Positions 34,354 through 44,376 of a stretch of 64,000 nt of DNA are shown piece after piece; the stretch's first letter is position 1, and every line of letters starts with the position of its first letter. The stretch is taken from the NCBI RefSeq assembly GCF_900117425.1, contig NZ_FPEH01000015.1, forward strand, positions 248,001-312,000. Reading direction: 5' to 3'. Both the position numbers and the translations under genes were made by a program. The DNA comes from Novosphingobium sp. NDB2Meth1. Its GTDB lineage: Bacteria > Pseudomonadota > Alphaproteobacteria > Sphingomonadales > Sphingomonadaceae. Under the pieces are notes generated by a model. The model was given only the letters and a program-made list of their open reading frames with translations, was not told the DNA's origin and ran no database searches.

Positions 34354-36516
34354 TCAAGTGGTTGCCATCCCGCCGCGTCGCAGGGCGAGCTTGGGTACCT
34401 TGCTGCCTTTGGTGAGCGCCGCGCCGCGCCCGGACAGCGAAGGATTGGTCATGAAATAGCGGTGTACGTTGAACGGCTTGGGCCCGGGATCGGCGCGGTG
34501 ATAAGTGCCGTCGCTCTCCAGTATCCAGCTCTGCTCGGTATCGAGCAGGTTTGCCAGCATCACCTGATCGAGCACTTGATCGTGCACCGTCGGGTTCTTG
34601 ATCGGCACCAGCACTTCGACACGGCGATCAAGGTTGCGGGTCATCCCGTCGGCCGAGGAAATGAACACCTTGGCGCGGCGGTTGGGCAGCGGTGCGCCAT
34701 TGCCGAAGGCCCAGATGCGGCTGTGCTCAAGGAAGCGGCCGATCACCGACTTGACCCGGATCTTCTCAGAAAGCCCCGGAACGCCGGGCCGGAGGCAGCA
34801 GATGCCGCGCACGACGAGATTGATCTCCACCCCCGCCTCGCTTGCCGTGTAGAGCCGGCTGATCAGCTGGCTGTCGGTCAGCGCGTTGAGCTTGGCCCAG
34901 ATCGAAGCCGGCTTGCCCGCTGCCGCAAAGGCGATCTCGCGTTCGATGCATTCATAGAGCTTGCGGCGCACACCGATGGGCGCGATCGCCAGCATTTCGG
35001 TAGCCTTGGGCTCGATGTAGCCGGTGATGAAGTTAAACAGCAGCCCTGCATCGCGCCCGAACTTGGGGTCGGCGGTAAAGAAGCTGAGGTCGGTATAGAT
35101 GCGCGCCGTCACCGGGTGATAGTTGCCCGTACCGAAGTGGCAGTAGGTGCGGTAGCCATCGCCCTCGCGCCGCACGACCATGCTCACCTTGGCGTGGGTC
35201 TTCCAGTCGACGAAGCCGTAGATCACCTGCACGCCCGCGCGTTCGAGCTGGCTCGCCCAGTGAAGGTTCTGCTCCTCGTCGAAGCGGGCCTTGAGCTCCA
35301 CCACCGCGGTCACCGACTTGCCCGCCTCCGCCGCCGCGATCAGTGCTGCGATGACGGCCGATTGCTTGCCGGCGCGGTAGAGCGTCTGCTTGATCGCGAC
35401 GACGTCCGGATCGGAGGCAGCCTGGCGCAGGAAATCGACCACCACATCGAAGCTTTCGAACGGGTGGTGGATCACAAGATCCTTGGTGCGGATGGCCGCG
35501 AAGCAATCGCCGTCATGCTCGCGCACGCGTTCGGGATAGCGCGGGATATAGGGTTCGAACTTCAGCTCCGGCCGGTCGGTGTCGACGATCACCGAAAGCC
35601 CGTTCATTGCGAGCAGGCCGCCTGCCTTGATCACCATCGCGTGGTCGAGCCGCAGCTTGTCGCGCAGCAGCGCCTCCGCCTCGGGATCGAAGTCTTCCTG
35701 GACCTGCAGCAGGATCACCTTGCCGCGACGGCGCCGCTGGATCGCGGTGCGGAAGTAGCGGACCAGGTCTTCGGCGTCTTCCTCGATCTCGATGTCGCTG
35801 TCGCGCAGCACGCGGAAGGTGCCGTGGCCGTGGATGCGGAAGCCCGGGAAAAGCTTGCCCGCGCCGCGCAGGATCAGTTCCTCGATGCTGATCCAGCTCG
35901 CCGGGGCTCCCGGCAGGCGGACGAAGCGGGGGAGCGCGGGCGGCACAAGAATCATCTCGGTCACCGCCTCGCTGTCCGCCAGCCGCGTCAGCGTGAAGAG
36001 AATGCCGGTGCCCTGATTGTTGATGAAAGGGAACGGGTGCGCCGGGTCAATTGCCTGCGGGGTCAGCGCCGGGAACACATGTTCCTCGAAGTACTGCGCC
36101 ACCCATTCGGACTGGGCCTTGTCCAGCTTGCGGTCGCCGACGATGCGGATTCCGGCCTCGTCGAGCTGCGCGGTGAGATCGGCAAGGATCGCCTGCTGCG
36201 CGCGCACCAGTTCCTCGACCCCGCGATAGGCGGCGTGCAGCTGCTGCGCCGGGGTCAGGCCGTCGATCGATAGCTCGTCGATCCCCTGCCGCACTTGCGC
36301 GGCAAGGCCGGCAACGCGGACCATCATGAATTCGTCGAGGTTGCTGCCCGAGATCGAGAGGAAGCGCAGCCGCTCGAGCACCGGATAGTTCGGGTTCTGC
36401 GCCTCGGCCAGCACGCGGCGATTGAAGGCCAGCCAGCTCAGCTCGCGGTTGAAATAGCGGTGCGGCGGCGGGGCTTGCAGGCTTTCTTTGGCTGCCAACG
36501 GCTGCGGTTCACTCAT
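34354..36516 (-). CDS. ppk: Polyphosphate kinase 1
   Basis: A 720-residue PPK1. The N-terminal FNRELSWLAFNRRVL, the ISGSNLDEFMMVRVAG domain and HHPFESFDVVVDFL are present. The catalytic core follows with IKQTLYRAG, WKTHAKVSMVVRR (autophosphorylated-histidine region) and YCHFGTGNYHPVTARIYTDLS. The C-terminus has IRVKSVIGRFLEHSRIWAFGNG. It polymerises ATP gamma-phosphate into polyphosphate. I use ATG 36516; the frame is open to 36648 but those residues look non-coding. It precedes ppx and is divergent from the sulfate operon across a 437-bp gap. Confidence 0.95.
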   Translation of the reverse strand: MSEPQPLAAKESLQAPPPHRYFNRELSWLAFNRRVLAEAQNPNYPVLERLRFLSISGSNLDEFMMVRVAGLAAQVRQGIDELSIDGLTPAQQLHAAYRGVEELVRAQQAILADLTAQLDEAGIRIVGDRKLDKAQSEWVAQYFEEHVFPALTPQAIDPAHPFPFINNQGTGILFTLTRLADSEAVTEMILVPPALPRFVRLPGAPASWISIEELILRGAGKLFPGFRIHGHGTFRVLRDSDIEIEEDAEDLVRYFRTAIQRRRRGKVILLQVQEDFDPEAEALLRDKLRLDHAMVIKAGGLLAMNGLSVIVDTDRPELKFEPYIPRYPERVREHDGDCFAAIRTKDLVIHHPFESFDVVVDFLRQAASDPDVVAIKQTLYRAGKQSAVIAALIAAAEAGKSVTAVVELKARFDEEQNLHWASQLERAGVQVIYGFVDWKTHAKVSMVVRREGDGYRTYCHFGTGNYHPVTARIYTDLSFFTADPKFGRDAGLLFNFITGYIEPKATEMLAIAPIGVRRKLYECIEREIAFAAAGKPASIWAKLNALTDSQLISRLYTASEAGVEINLVVRGICCLRPGVPGLSEKIRVKSVIGRFLEHSRIWAFGNGAPLPNRRAKVFISSADGMTRNLDRRVEVLVPIKNPTVHDQVLDQVMLANLLDTEQSWILESDGTYHRADPGPKPFNVHRYFMTNPSLSGRGAALTKGSKVPKLALRRGGMATT

Positions 36517-36953
36517 GGCCCATGATCCCCCCTGCGCCCGCCGGATTGCGGCGGAACGCGGCGCGGAATGCTGGCCGATTGCGACAGAGCGATGACATGG
36601 CCGCTCGCATAGCACGAGGCAGTGCGGGGCATGCAAGGGGAGCGGCACCCTTATGCCCGATCACCTGAGGGCCGTTCGAAACAAACTATGTCTACTCATT
36701 TAGTCGACAATTTCCCTCACTTCGGCGCTGACCTATTCTCTACTCATTAGGTGGAGATAAGCTTCCTCGCGACAGATGCGCGCTGATTCGGGGCAAAGTG
36801 CGGGGGTGGGGCATGCGCGCGAGGCGCATCACCCATAGCTTCTCTTTCCGGCCACGAAGCAGAACTCTAATGTCTATCGTATTAATTGAGTTTAGGGACG
36901 ACCCGACGCCGCAGGCCACACGCCTTCGGTCGACGCAAACGGGAGTACGATGC
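36517..36953. promoter_or_regulatory. Divergent regulatory region between ppk and the sulfate-uptake operon
   Basis: This 437-bp gap has no convincing gene and is visibly more AT-rich from 36680 to 36910. It contains two direct repeats of TCTACTCATT followed by (T)AG, T or G, then GA, at 36691-36707 and 36739-36755, 48 bp apart. On the other strand each reads as an ACT/ACC-N5-AGT pseudo-palindrome, a layout used by Rrf2-type and other dimeric regulators. Together with their position before the sulfate genes, this suggests sulfur-responsive control. That is inference. Confidence 0.45.
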
Positions 36954-37988
36954 ATGACTGAAGGCCGATCCAAGTCCCGCCGCGCATTTCTCGCCGGCTC
37001 GCTCGTGATGGGCCTGCTGCTGGCGGGCTGTTCAGGCAGCGGCAGCAAGTCGGGTGCGATCGAGCTGACCAACGTGTCGTACGATCCCACGCGCGAACTC
37101 TATCAGGCGATCAACCCGGCCTTCGCGGCGTTCTGGAAGCAGAAGACCGGCAAGGACGTCACCTTCCGCATGAGCCATGGCGGCTCGGGCAAGCAGAGCC
37201 GCGCGATCATCGATGGTCTGGAAGCGGACGTCGCCACGCTCGCGCTCGCCTACGACATCGATGCCATTTCGGCCAAGGGCAAGCTGCTCGATGCCGGCTG
37301 GCAAAAGGCCCTGCCTGACAACAGCGCGCCCTATACCTCGACGATCGTGTTCCTCGTGCGCAAGGGCAATCCCAAGGGAATCAAGGACTGGGGCGATCTC
37401 GTGAAGCCCGGCGTCGAAGTGATCACCGCCAATCCCAAGACCGGTGGCGGCGCGCGTTGGAACTTCCTCGCCGCCTGGGCCTATGGCCGCAAGGCGGGCG
37501 GCAGCGATGCGGCAGCCGAAGCCTATGTGAAGCAGCTGTTCCAGCATGTTCCCGTGCTCGACAGCGGCGCGCGCGGCTCCACCACCACGTTCGTCGAGCG
37601 CGGCATCGGCGATGTGCTGATCTCGTGGGAAAACGAGGCCTTCCTTGCCGAGAAGAAGCTCGGTGCGGGCAAGTTCGAAATCGTCGCGCCCTCGATCTCG
37701 ATCCTCGCCGAACCCTCGGTCGCGGTCGTTACCGCCAATGCCAAGAAGCACGGCACCAGCGAAGTGGCCGACGCCTACTTGCGCTACCTCTACACCCCCG
37801 AAGCGCAGACCGCGATCGCGCACAACTTCTACCGCCCGCGCGATCCGGCTATCGCGCAGCAGTTCAAGGCGCAGTTCCCCGAGATTCCGATGGTGACCAT
37901 CGACAAGGATTTCGGCGGCTGGGCCAAGGCGCAAAAGACCTTCTTCGACGATGGCGGCGTGTTCGACCGCATCTACACGAAGAAGTAG
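36954..37988 (+). CDS. Sulfate ABC transporter substrate-binding protein (Tat-type lipoprotein)
   Basis: A 344-residue periplasmic binding protein of the Sbp/CysP family: [44 protein letters not shown] and [12 protein letters not shown] are typical sulfate/thiosulfate-binder segments. The N-terminus carries a twin-arginine motif (SRRAFLAG, residues 8-15) and a lipobox LLAGC with C26, so it is probably a Tat-exported lipoprotein, not a soluble periplasmic protein. I use ATG 36954 behind GGGAG. It is the first gene of the sulfate operon, 12 bp before cysT. Confidence 0.91.
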   Translation: MTEGRSKSRRAFLAGSLVMGLLLAGCSGSGSKSGAIELTNVSYDPTRELYQAINPAFAAFWKQKTGKDVTFRMSHGGSGKQSRAIIDGLEADVATLALAYDIDAISAKGKLLDAGWQKALPDNSAPYTSTIVFLVRKGNPKGIKDWGDLVKPGVEVITANPKTGGGARWNFLAAWAYGRKAGGSDAAAEAYVKQLFQHVPVLDSGARGSTTTFVERGIGDVLISWENEAFLAEKKLGAGKFEIVAPSISILAEPSVAVVTANAKKHGTSEVADAYLRYLYTPEAQTAIAHNFYRPRDPAIAQQFKAQFPEIPMVTIDKDFGGWAKAQKTFFDDGGVFDRIYTKK

Positions 37989-38000
37989 GCGCGGCGCCCC

Positions 38001-38843
38001 ATGTCCACTTCCACTTGGCGATGGCGGCAGCCTTCCGTGCTGCCCGGCTTCGGCCTCAGCTTCGGCTTCACGCTCGCGTGGCTGACGCTGATCGTGCTGA
38101 TCCCGCTCGCCACGATCTTCCTCAAGGCGGCAGGACTCGGCTGGGCGGAATTCGTCGAAGTCGGCTTCAGCGAGCGCGCCATGGCCGCCTATCAGTTGAG
38201 CTTCGGCACGGCCGCCGCCGCCGGCCTCGTCAACGTGGTATTCGGCCTCGTCGTGGCGTGGGTGCTGGTGCGCTACGATTTTCCCGGCAAGCAGGTGGTC
38301 AGCGCGCTCGTCGATCTGCCCTTCGCACTCCCCACCGCCGTCGCAGGCATCGCGCTCACCGCGCTCTATGCGCCGCAGGGCTGGATCGGGCAGTTCCTCG
38401 AACCGCTTGGGATCAAGGTTGCCTTCACCTGGATCGGCATCACCATCGCGCTCGTCTTCATCGGCCTGCCGTTCGTCGTCCGCTCGGTCGAGCCGGTGCT
38501 GGCGGACCTTGGCCGTGATGTCGAGGAAGCCGCCGCCACCTTGGGGGCAACGCGCTGGCAGACCTTCACGCAGGTCATCTTCCCGGCCATCGGCCCCGCG
38601 CTGCTCACGGGCTTCGCGCTCGCCTTCGCGCGGGGTGTGGGTGAATACGGCTCGGTGATCTTCATTTCGGGCAACATGCCAGGCCGCACTGAAATCGCGC
38701 CGCTGCTGATCGTCACCCAGCTTGAGCAGTACGCCTACGCCGGTGCCACCGCGATTGCCGTGGTGATGATGCTGGCCTCCTTCGCGGTGCTGCTCCTGAT
38801 CAATCTGATCCAGGCCGCCAGCCGCCGGAGGATGGGTGCATGA
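38001..38843 (+). CDS. cysT: Sulfate ABC transporter permease CysT (CysU)
   Basis: A 280-residue inner-membrane permease with six predicted helices. The ABC-permease EAA loop reads EEAAATLGATRWQTFTQVIFPAIGPAL. It retains the sulfate-permease segments LPFALPTAVAGIALTALYAPQGW and GEYGSVIFISGNMPGRTEIAPLL, which are typical of CysT. Its stop overlaps the cysW start by 4 nt. It pairs with CysW to form the channel for sulfate or thiosulfate import. Confidence 0.94.
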   Translation: MSTSTWRWRQPSVLPGFGLSFGFTLAWLTLIVLIPLATIFLKAAGLGWAEFVEVGFSERAMAAYQLSFGTAAAAGLVNVVFGLVVAWVLVRYDFPGKQVVSALVDLPFALPTAVAGIALTALYAPQGWIGQFLEPLGIKVAFTWIGITIALVFIGLPFVVRSVEPVLADLGRDVEEAAATLGATRWQTFTQVIFPAIGPALLTGFALAFARGVGEYGSVIFISGNMPGRTEIAPLLIVTQLEQYAYAGATAIAVVMMLASFAVLLLINLIQAASRRRMGA

Positions 38844-39676
38844 GCACGCGCGCCACCACCGAAAGCCCAATCATGCGCGCAGTGCTGATCACCGTCGCGC
38901 TGGTGTTCCTCGGCTTCTTCCTGCTGCTGCCGCTGCTGGCAGTGTTCAGCGAGGCCCTGCGCGAAGGGGCGGGGCCGTTCCTCGATGCGCTCCACACCCC
39001 CGATGCGCTTGCCGCGATCCGGCTGACGCTGCTGATCGCCGCGATCTCGGTGCCGCTCAACATGGTCTTCGGCATTGCCGCAAGCTGGGCGATCACCAAG
39101 TTCCAGTTCCCCGGCAAGGCACTGCTGATCACCTTGATCGACTTGCCGTTCTCGGTCTCCCCGGTCGTCTCGGGCCTCATCTTCGTGCTGCTGTTCGGCG
39201 CCAACGGCCTGTTCGGCGCGTGGCTGGCCGAGCACGACCTCAAGATCATCTTCGCGGTCCCCGGCATCGTCCTCGCGACCGTGTTCATCACCTTCCCATT
39301 CGTCGCCCGCGAGCTGATCCCGCTCATGCTGGAGCAAGGCAAGGACGACGAGGAAGCCGCGATCTCCCTGGGCGCAAGCGGCTGGCAGACCTTCTGGCAC
39401 GTCACCCTGCCCAACATCCGCTGGGGCCTGCTCTACGGCGTGCTGCTCTGCAACGCTCGCGCCATGGGTGAATTCGGCGCGGTCTCGGTCGTCTCGGGCC
39501 ATATCCGGGGCGAGACCAACACGATGCCGCTCCATGTCGAGATTCTCTACAACGAGTACGATTTCGTCGGCGCCTTCGCGGTCGCCTCTCTCCTGGCGCT
39601 GCTCGCCCTGGTGACGCTTGTCGCCAAGACGGTGCTCGAATGGCGCTTCGGCCTCCATGCAGGAGCACGGCATTGA
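38840..39676 (+). CDS. cysW: Sulfate ABC transporter permease CysW
   Basis: A 278-residue permease with about six membrane helices. The EAA loop is [52 protein letters not shown] and [31 protein letters not shown] are diagnostic of CysW. It starts within the cysT stop, and its own stop overlaps the TTG start of cysA. Confidence 0.94.
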   Translation: MSTRATTESPIMRAVLITVALVFLGFFLLLPLLAVFSEALREGAGPFLDALHTPDALAAIRLTLLIAAISVPLNMVFGIAASWAITKFQFPGKALLITLIDLPFSVSPVVSGLIFVLLFGANGLFGAWLAEHDLKIIFAVPGIVLATVFITFPFVARELIPLMLEQGKDDEEAAISLGASGWQTFWHVTLPNIRWGLLYGVLLCNARAMGEFGAVSVVSGHIRGETNTMPLHVEILYNEYDFVGAFAVASLLALLALVTLVAKTVLEWRFGLHAGARH

Positions 39677-40665
39677 TCCACCTTCGCGGCATCACCAAGC
39701 GCTTCGGCGACTATCCGGCGCTTCACGGCATCGATCTTGATGTCGCGCCGGGCGAGTTCATCGCGCTGCTCGGCCCCTCGGGCTCGGGCAAGACGACGCT
39801 CCTGCGCATCATCGCCGGCCTCGAATTCCAGGACAGCGGCACCGTGCTGCTCGGCGGCGATGACGTCTCGCGCACCCCGGTGGCTGACCGCCATGTCGGC
39901 TTCGTGTTCCAGCATTATGCGCTGTTCCGCCACATGACCGTGGCCGACAACGTCGCCTTCGGGCTCAGCGTGCGCCGGGGCAAGGGGCGCCTGCCCAAGG
40001 CCGCGCGCCGCGCCCGCGCCGAGGAGCTGCTGCGCCTCGTCCAGCTCGAAGGCCTTGGGCCCCGCTATCCGGGCCAGCTTTCCGGCGGCCAGCGCCAGCG
40101 CGTCGCGCTCGCCCGCGCGCTCGCGATCGAGCCGCGGCTGTTGCTTCTCGACGAGCCCTTCGGCGCGCTCGACGCCAAGGTCCGCAAGGACCTGCGCCGC
40201 TGGCTGCGCGATCTGCACAAGGCGATGGGCCTCACCTCGATCTTCGTGACCCACGATCAGGAAGAAGCGCTCGAACTTGCCGACCGCGTCGTCGTCATGA
40301 ACCAGGGCCGCATCGAGCAGGTCGGTGCGCCCGACGCGGTCTACATGAACCCGGAGACGCCGTTCGTCTCGCATTTCGTGGGCGAGACCAACCGCTTGCC
40401 GGCACCCGGCGGGGAGATCCACTTCCGCCCGCACGAGATCACACTCGCAGCGGACGGCGCGGAGGCGCTGCTTGTCGACAACGTGTTCCGCAAGGGTGCG
40501 GTGTGGCGCGCCGAAGGCCTGCTCGAAGGCAGCGGCCAGTTCGTCGAGCTCGATCTGCCGAGCAGCGGCGATGCTCCGCAGCTCGGCCAGACCATCCGCT
40601 TTCATCCCCACCGCGCCCGCATGTTCAACGCAGCTGGAGACCATACCCAAGGAGAAACTCGATGA
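39673..40665 (+). CDS. cysA: Sulfate/thiosulfate import ATP-binding protein CysA
   Basis: A 330-residue ABC ATPase. Walker A is GPSGSGKTT, the Q-loop lies in [14 protein letters not shown], the signature is [15 protein letters not shown], Walker B is [12 protein letters not shown], and the switch histidine is in [16 protein letters not shown]-terminal TOBE-like region ([10 protein letters not shown]) follows. The best start is a TTG at 39673 that overlaps the cysW stop and stands 7 nt after an AGGAG site; no suitable ATG gives the right N-terminus ([12 protein letters not shown]). It energises CysTW. Confidence 0.92.
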   Translation: MIHLRGITKRFGDYPALHGIDLDVAPGEFIALLGPSGSGKTTLLRIIAGLEFQDSGTVLLGGDDVSRTPVADRHVGFVFQHYALFRHMTVADNVAFGLSVRRGKGRLPKAARRARAEELLRLVQLEGLGPRYPGQLSGGQRQRVALARALAIEPRLLLLDEPFGALDAKVRKDLRRWLRDLHKAMGLTSIFVTHDQEEALELADRVVVMNQGRIEQVGAPDAVYMNPETPFVSHFVGETNRLPAPGGEIHFRPHEITLAADGAEALLVDNVFRKGAVWRAEGLLEGSGQFVELDLPSSGDAPQLGQTIRFHPHRARMFNAAGDHTQGETR

Positions 40666-40832
40666 CCACACAACCGGCGCCTTCCGACGCGGAGCGCCAC
40701 CTCGAAGAAAGCCTCGCCAGCGTGCGCGAGGCCCTGACCGGGCTGCGCTTCGGCACCGTCGCGCTCACCGTGCACGAAGGCCGCGTCGTTCAGATCGACG
40801 TGACCGAGAAGAAGCGGCTCAAGCCGAGCTGA
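40662..40832 (+). CDS. YezD-family small protein (DUF2292)
   Basis: A 56-residue protein. The core [39 protein letters not shown] matches the DUF2292/YezD family: one helix, then a beta hairpin with the conserved FGTV...VQI(D)VTEK. The family recurs in sulfur-assimilation operons, but its biochemical role is not established. The start overlaps the cysA stop (ATGA) and follows an AAGGAG site. Its position as the last gene of the sulfate transporter cluster supports the assignment. Confidence 0.88.
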   Translation: MTTQPAPSDAERHLEESLASVREALTGLRFGTVALTVHEGRVVQIDVTEKKRLKPS

Positions 40833-40914
40833 CCTGATCCACTACCCATAACTTCATTCACAATCGCCCACCGGACCACCGGAGGCATCGTGACCCTAAT
40901 CCAAAGGATTGACG

Positions 40915-43410
40915 ATGACTTTGCGTGTCCTGCTCCTCGGCGGAGCGGCGATCCTGCCGCTTGCCGCCGCCACTCCGGCCTTTGCTGCCGAAACCGCTCC
41001 TGCAACCGACGCTGCCGCGCCCGCTGACCAGACCACGTCGGTCGGCACCGGCCAGTCCGACAACGACACCATCGTGGTCACCGCGCGCCGCCGCGCCGAA
41101 ACCGCGCAGGATGTGCCGCTTGCCATTTCCGTCGTCGGCGGCGATCACATCGACGCGACCGGCGCGTTCAACGTGGGCCGCCTCCAGCAGCTGACCCCCA
41201 CGCTGCAATTCACCTCGTCCAACCCGCGCAACACCTCGGTGAACATCCGCGGCCTCGGCGCGCCGCTCGGCCTCACCAACGACGGCATCGAGCAGGGCGT
41301 GGGCATCTATGTCGATGACGTCTACATGGCGCGCGTCGCGTCCTCGACCTTCGACTTCCTCGACGTCAAGCAGATCGAAGTGCTGCGCGGGCCGCAGGGC
41401 ACGCTCTACGGCAAGAACACGACCGCCGGCGCGATCAACATCACCAGCCGCCAGCCTTCGTTCGACACCGAAGGCCGTGTCGAACTGAGCGGCGGCAACT
41501 ACGGCTTCTTCCAGGGCAAGGCGGCGGTCAACACCCCCTTGTCCGATACCGTCGCGGTGCGTCTGGCTGGCTCGTACACCCGTCGCAATGGCACGATCTA
41601 CAACGTCACCTCCAAGCTCGACGTCAACGCGCAGGACAACCTCGGCCTGCGCGGCCAGATCCTGTGGAAGCCGTCCAACGGCGTCGAGTTCACCCTGGCA
41701 GGTGACTTCAGCCGGCAGAATCCCGCTTGCTGCACCCAGCTCTACGTGCGTGTCGGCGCCACCCAGCGGCCGCTCAACCGCCAGTACGAGGCGCTCGCCG
41801 CCGCCCAGAACTATGCGGTGCCCAGCACCAATCCGTTCGACCGAGTGACCGACGTCGACTCGCCGCTGCGCGCCAAGAACAAGATCGGCGGTGTCTCGCT
41901 GAGGGCAAAGATCGATACGGGCATTGGCACGATCACCTCGGTGACGGCATGGCGCTTCTGGGACTGGGACCCCTCGAACGATCGCGACTTCACCGGCCTG
42001 CCGATCACCTCGAAGTCGAACAATCCCTCGCAGCAGAACCAGTATTCGCAGGAACTGCGCCTTTCTGGCGAAACTGGCAAGCTCGGCTACACGCTGGGCG
42101 CATTCGGCTTCTACCAGAAGATAACCACGCAGGGCATCCAGCAGCAGGGCGCTGCCGCCAGCCGATGGCTGATCGCGCCGAGCAATGCTCTCTCGCGTGA
42201 TCCCAGTGTGCTCAATGGACTGACCGCGAACAACGACATCAGTTTCAAGAACACCAGCGCCGCGATCTTCGGCAAGTTCACCTACAAGCTGACCGACACG
42301 TTCTCGATCCAGCCGGGCTTCCGCGTGAACTACGACAAGAAGGAAGGCAACTACAACTCGGTCGTCACCGACGGCGCGGGCAATCTCGTGGTGTTCGAAT
42401 TTGATTCGGCTGGAAGGACGCTCAACAGCGCCCGCGAACGCGCGCAGCTGGCGGTGCTTGCCCCGCAATCGTTCAAGGCGAACTTCAGCGACTGGAACTT
42501 CTCGGGCGACGTCACCGCCGCGTGGGATGTCACCCGCGACATCCACCTCTACGCAACCTATGCGAAGAGCTTCAAGACGGGCGGCATCAACCTCAACGGC
42601 GTGCCTGCCGATGCCGTGACCGGCGTGCCGCTGCTCGATCTTGCCACGATCAAGCCGGAATCGGTCAATCACTACGAAGTGGGCATCAAGACCCAGTGGT
42701 TCGACCGCAAGGTGACCTTCAACCTTTCCGCCTTCCGCACCGATATCGGCAACTATCAGGCGCAGGTCTCGAACTTCGCGGTCGGCCTGATCCGGGGCTA
42801 CCTCGCCAATGCCGACAAGGCGCGGTCGCTGGGCGTGGAATTCGACGCCTCGTTCCGCCCGAGCGAGCGCTTCAACGTCTACGGCAACGGCGCCTATACC
42901 GATGCCAAGTTCGTGAAGTTCACCAATGCGCCGTGCCCGCCGGAGCTTTCGGGCGGCACCGCGCAGCCGCTCGATGCGAACGGTGTGCCCACCGGCCCGA
43001 CGGCCGCGCCCGGTACGCCCGGCATCAGCCCCGCACAGTGCGACATTTCGGGCTCGCGCCTCCCCGGTGTCTCGAAGTGGGCGTTCTCCTATGGCGCCGA
43101 AGGCAACGTCCCGGTCACGCTGCTGGGCAAGGAAGGCCAGGTCTACCTCGGCTTCGACGGCAGCTACCGCTCGTCATGGTCGTCGAACGCCAGCCCCTCG
43201 GCCTACACCAATGTCGATGGCTATGCGCTGTCGAACTTCCGCCTCGGCTTCCGGACGGACAGCGGCATCGATGTCTTCGGCTGGGTCCGCAATGCGTTCG
43301 ATGTGAACTACTTCGATCAGCTCGCGGTCGCGCCGGGCAGCACCGGCCTGATCGTCGGCAATGTCGGCGATCCGCGCACGTTCGGCGGGACGGTCAAGCT
43401 CACGTTCTGA
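40915..43410 (+). CDS. TonB-dependent receptor linked to the sulfate operon
   Basis: An 831-residue outer-membrane receptor. The signal peptide ends TPAFA; a TonB-box-like DTIVVTARRR stands at about residue 50. A plug domain carries YVDDVYMARVASSTFDFLD and IEVLRGPQGTLYGKNTTAGAINIT, and the barrel ends in the aromatic GTVKLTF. ATG 40915 follows an AAGGA site. It lies 82 bp after the YezD gene, with no terminator visible between, so it may be co-expressed with the sulfate transporter. It could import a sulfur compound such as a sulfonate or sulfate ester; that is inference from position. Confidence 0.92.
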   Translation: MTLRVLLLGGAAILPLAAATPAFAAETAPATDAAAPADQTTSVGTGQSDNDTIVVTARRRAETAQDVPLAISVVGGDHIDATGAFNVGRLQQLTPTLQFTSSNPRNTSVNIRGLGAPLGLTNDGIEQGVGIYVDDVYMARVASSTFDFLDVKQIEVLRGPQGTLYGKNTTAGAINITSRQPSFDTEGRVELSGGNYGFFQGKAAVNTPLSDTVAVRLAGSYTRRNGTIYNVTSKLDVNAQDNLGLRGQILWKPSNGVEFTLAGDFSRQNPACCTQLYVRVGATQRPLNRQYEALAAAQNYAVPSTNPFDRVTDVDSPLRAKNKIGGVSLRAKIDTGIGTITSVTAWRFWDWDPSNDRDFTGLPITSKSNNPSQQNQYSQELRLSGETGKLGYTLGAFGFYQKITTQGIQQQGAAASRWLIAPSNALSRDPSVLNGLTANNDISFKNTSAAIFGKFTYKLTDTFSIQPGFRVNYDKKEGNYNSVVTDGAGNLVVFEFDSAGRTLNSARERAQLAVLAPQSFKANFSDWNFSGDVTAAWDVTRDIHLYATYAKSFKTGGINLNGVPADAVTGVPLLDLATIKPESVNHYEVGIKTQWFDRKVTFNLSAFRTDIGNYQAQVSNFAVGLIRGYLANADKARSLGVEFDASFRPSERFNVYGNGAYTDAKFVKFTNAPCPPELSGGTAQPLDANGVPTGPTAAPGTPGISPAQCDISGSRLPGVSKWAFSYGAEGNVPVTLLGKEGQVYLGFDGSYRSSWSSNASPSAYTNVDGYALSNFRLGFRTDSGIDVFGWVRNAFDVNYFDQLAVAPGSTGLIVGNVGDPRTFGGTVKLTF

Positions 43411-43423
43411 CCAAGGCGGGTGA

Positions 43424-43448
43424 GGGGAGGTGCCCGCAGCGCCTCCCC
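43424..43448. terminator. Convergent hairpin after TonB receptor
   Basis: A 7-bp GC stem (GGGGAGG / CCTCCCC) with an 11-nt loop lies in the 55-bp gap between the rightward receptor and the leftward AIM24-like gene. No T-run follows, so it may act as a transcript end stabiliser for either strand. Confidence 0.5.
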
Positions 43449-43465
43449 GCATCGCTGCACGATGC

Positions 43466-44302
43466 TCAGTTGTTCCCCTGAATGAAGTCCCCCAGCACGC
43501 CCAGCGCGGAGCCTTCACCCCGGTTCTGCCCGCCGCCCGGCATGGCCGCCGCCAGCATCCGCCCGGCAAGGCGAGCAAACGGCAGCGACTGGATCCAGAC
43601 TTTGCCCGGCCCCGTCAGCCGCGCGAAGAACAGGCCTTCGCCGCCGAACAGCACGCTTTTCACACCGCCCGCGCCGATCAGGTCAAAGGTCACGCCCGGC
43701 GTATAGGCGGCAAGGCAGCCCGTATCGACATGGAGCTCTTCGCCCGGCGCCAGCGTCCGCTCGGTCAAGGTGCCGCCCATCTGGACGAAGACCCAGCCAT
43801 CCCCTTCCAGCTTCTGCATGATGAAGCCTTCGCCGCCGAACAGCCCGGTCATGATCCGGCGCTGGAACGCGATCCCGATGCTCACCCCGCGCGCGGCGCA
43901 CAGGAAGCTGTCCTTCTGGCAGATCAGCGTGCCGCCCAGATCCGAAAGCTTGAGCGGCAGGATCGCGCCGGGGGTGGGGGAGGCAAACGCCACGCGCGCC
44001 TTGCCGTGGCCGGTATGGGTGAACACGGTGGTGAACAGGCTCTCGCCCGTCAGCAGGCGCTTGCCCGCGCCGAGCAGTTTGCCCATGAAGCCGCCGCCTT
44101 GATCCGCGCTGCCGTCGCCGAACACGGTGGTCATCTCGATCGAGCCGTCCTTCCACACGAAGGCCCCGGCTTCGGCCACCGCGCTTTCGCCGGGATCGAG
44201 CTCGATCTCGACGAATTGCAGCTCCTGACCCTTGATCTCGAAATCGATATCGTCGGCAATGCCCGCACTGCGGGTGTGGCTCCAGGGACTGTTCATGGCC
44301 AT
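43466..44302 (-). CDS. AIM24 / TIGR00266 family protein
   Basis: A 278-residue protein of the AIM24 (TIGR00266) family, built from internal beta-rich repeats. LQFVEIELDPGESAVAEAGAFVW, GGGFMGKLLGAGKRLLTGESLFTTVFTH, GVSIGIAFQRRIMTGLFGGEGFIMQKLEG and FGGEGLFFARLTGPGKVWIQSLPF are characteristic. The function of bacterial members is undefined; there is no signal peptide or membrane helix. ATG 44302 follows AAGGAG at 6 nt, a strong start. It lies 74 bp from the next gene and is probably monocistronic. Confidence 0.88.
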   Translation of the reverse strand: MAMNSPWSHTRSAGIADDIDFEIKGQELQFVEIELDPGESAVAEAGAFVWKDGSIEMTTVFGDGSADQGGGFMGKLLGAGKRLLTGESLFTTVFTHTGHGKARVAFASPTPGAILPLKLSDLGGTLICQKDSFLCAARGVSIGIAFQRRIMTGLFGGEGFIMQKLEGDGWVFVQMGGTLTERTLAPGEELHVDTGCLAAYTPGVTFDLIGAGGVKSVLFGGEGLFFARLTGPGKVWIQSLPFARLAGRMLAAAMPGGGQNRGEGSALGVLGDFIQGNN

Positions 44303-44376
44303 CGGCGGCTCCTTGCTGCGGCGGGTGACGGTATTGGCGCCATCATAGCCGGTCCCGCCGCCTCCGCAGAGGACTT

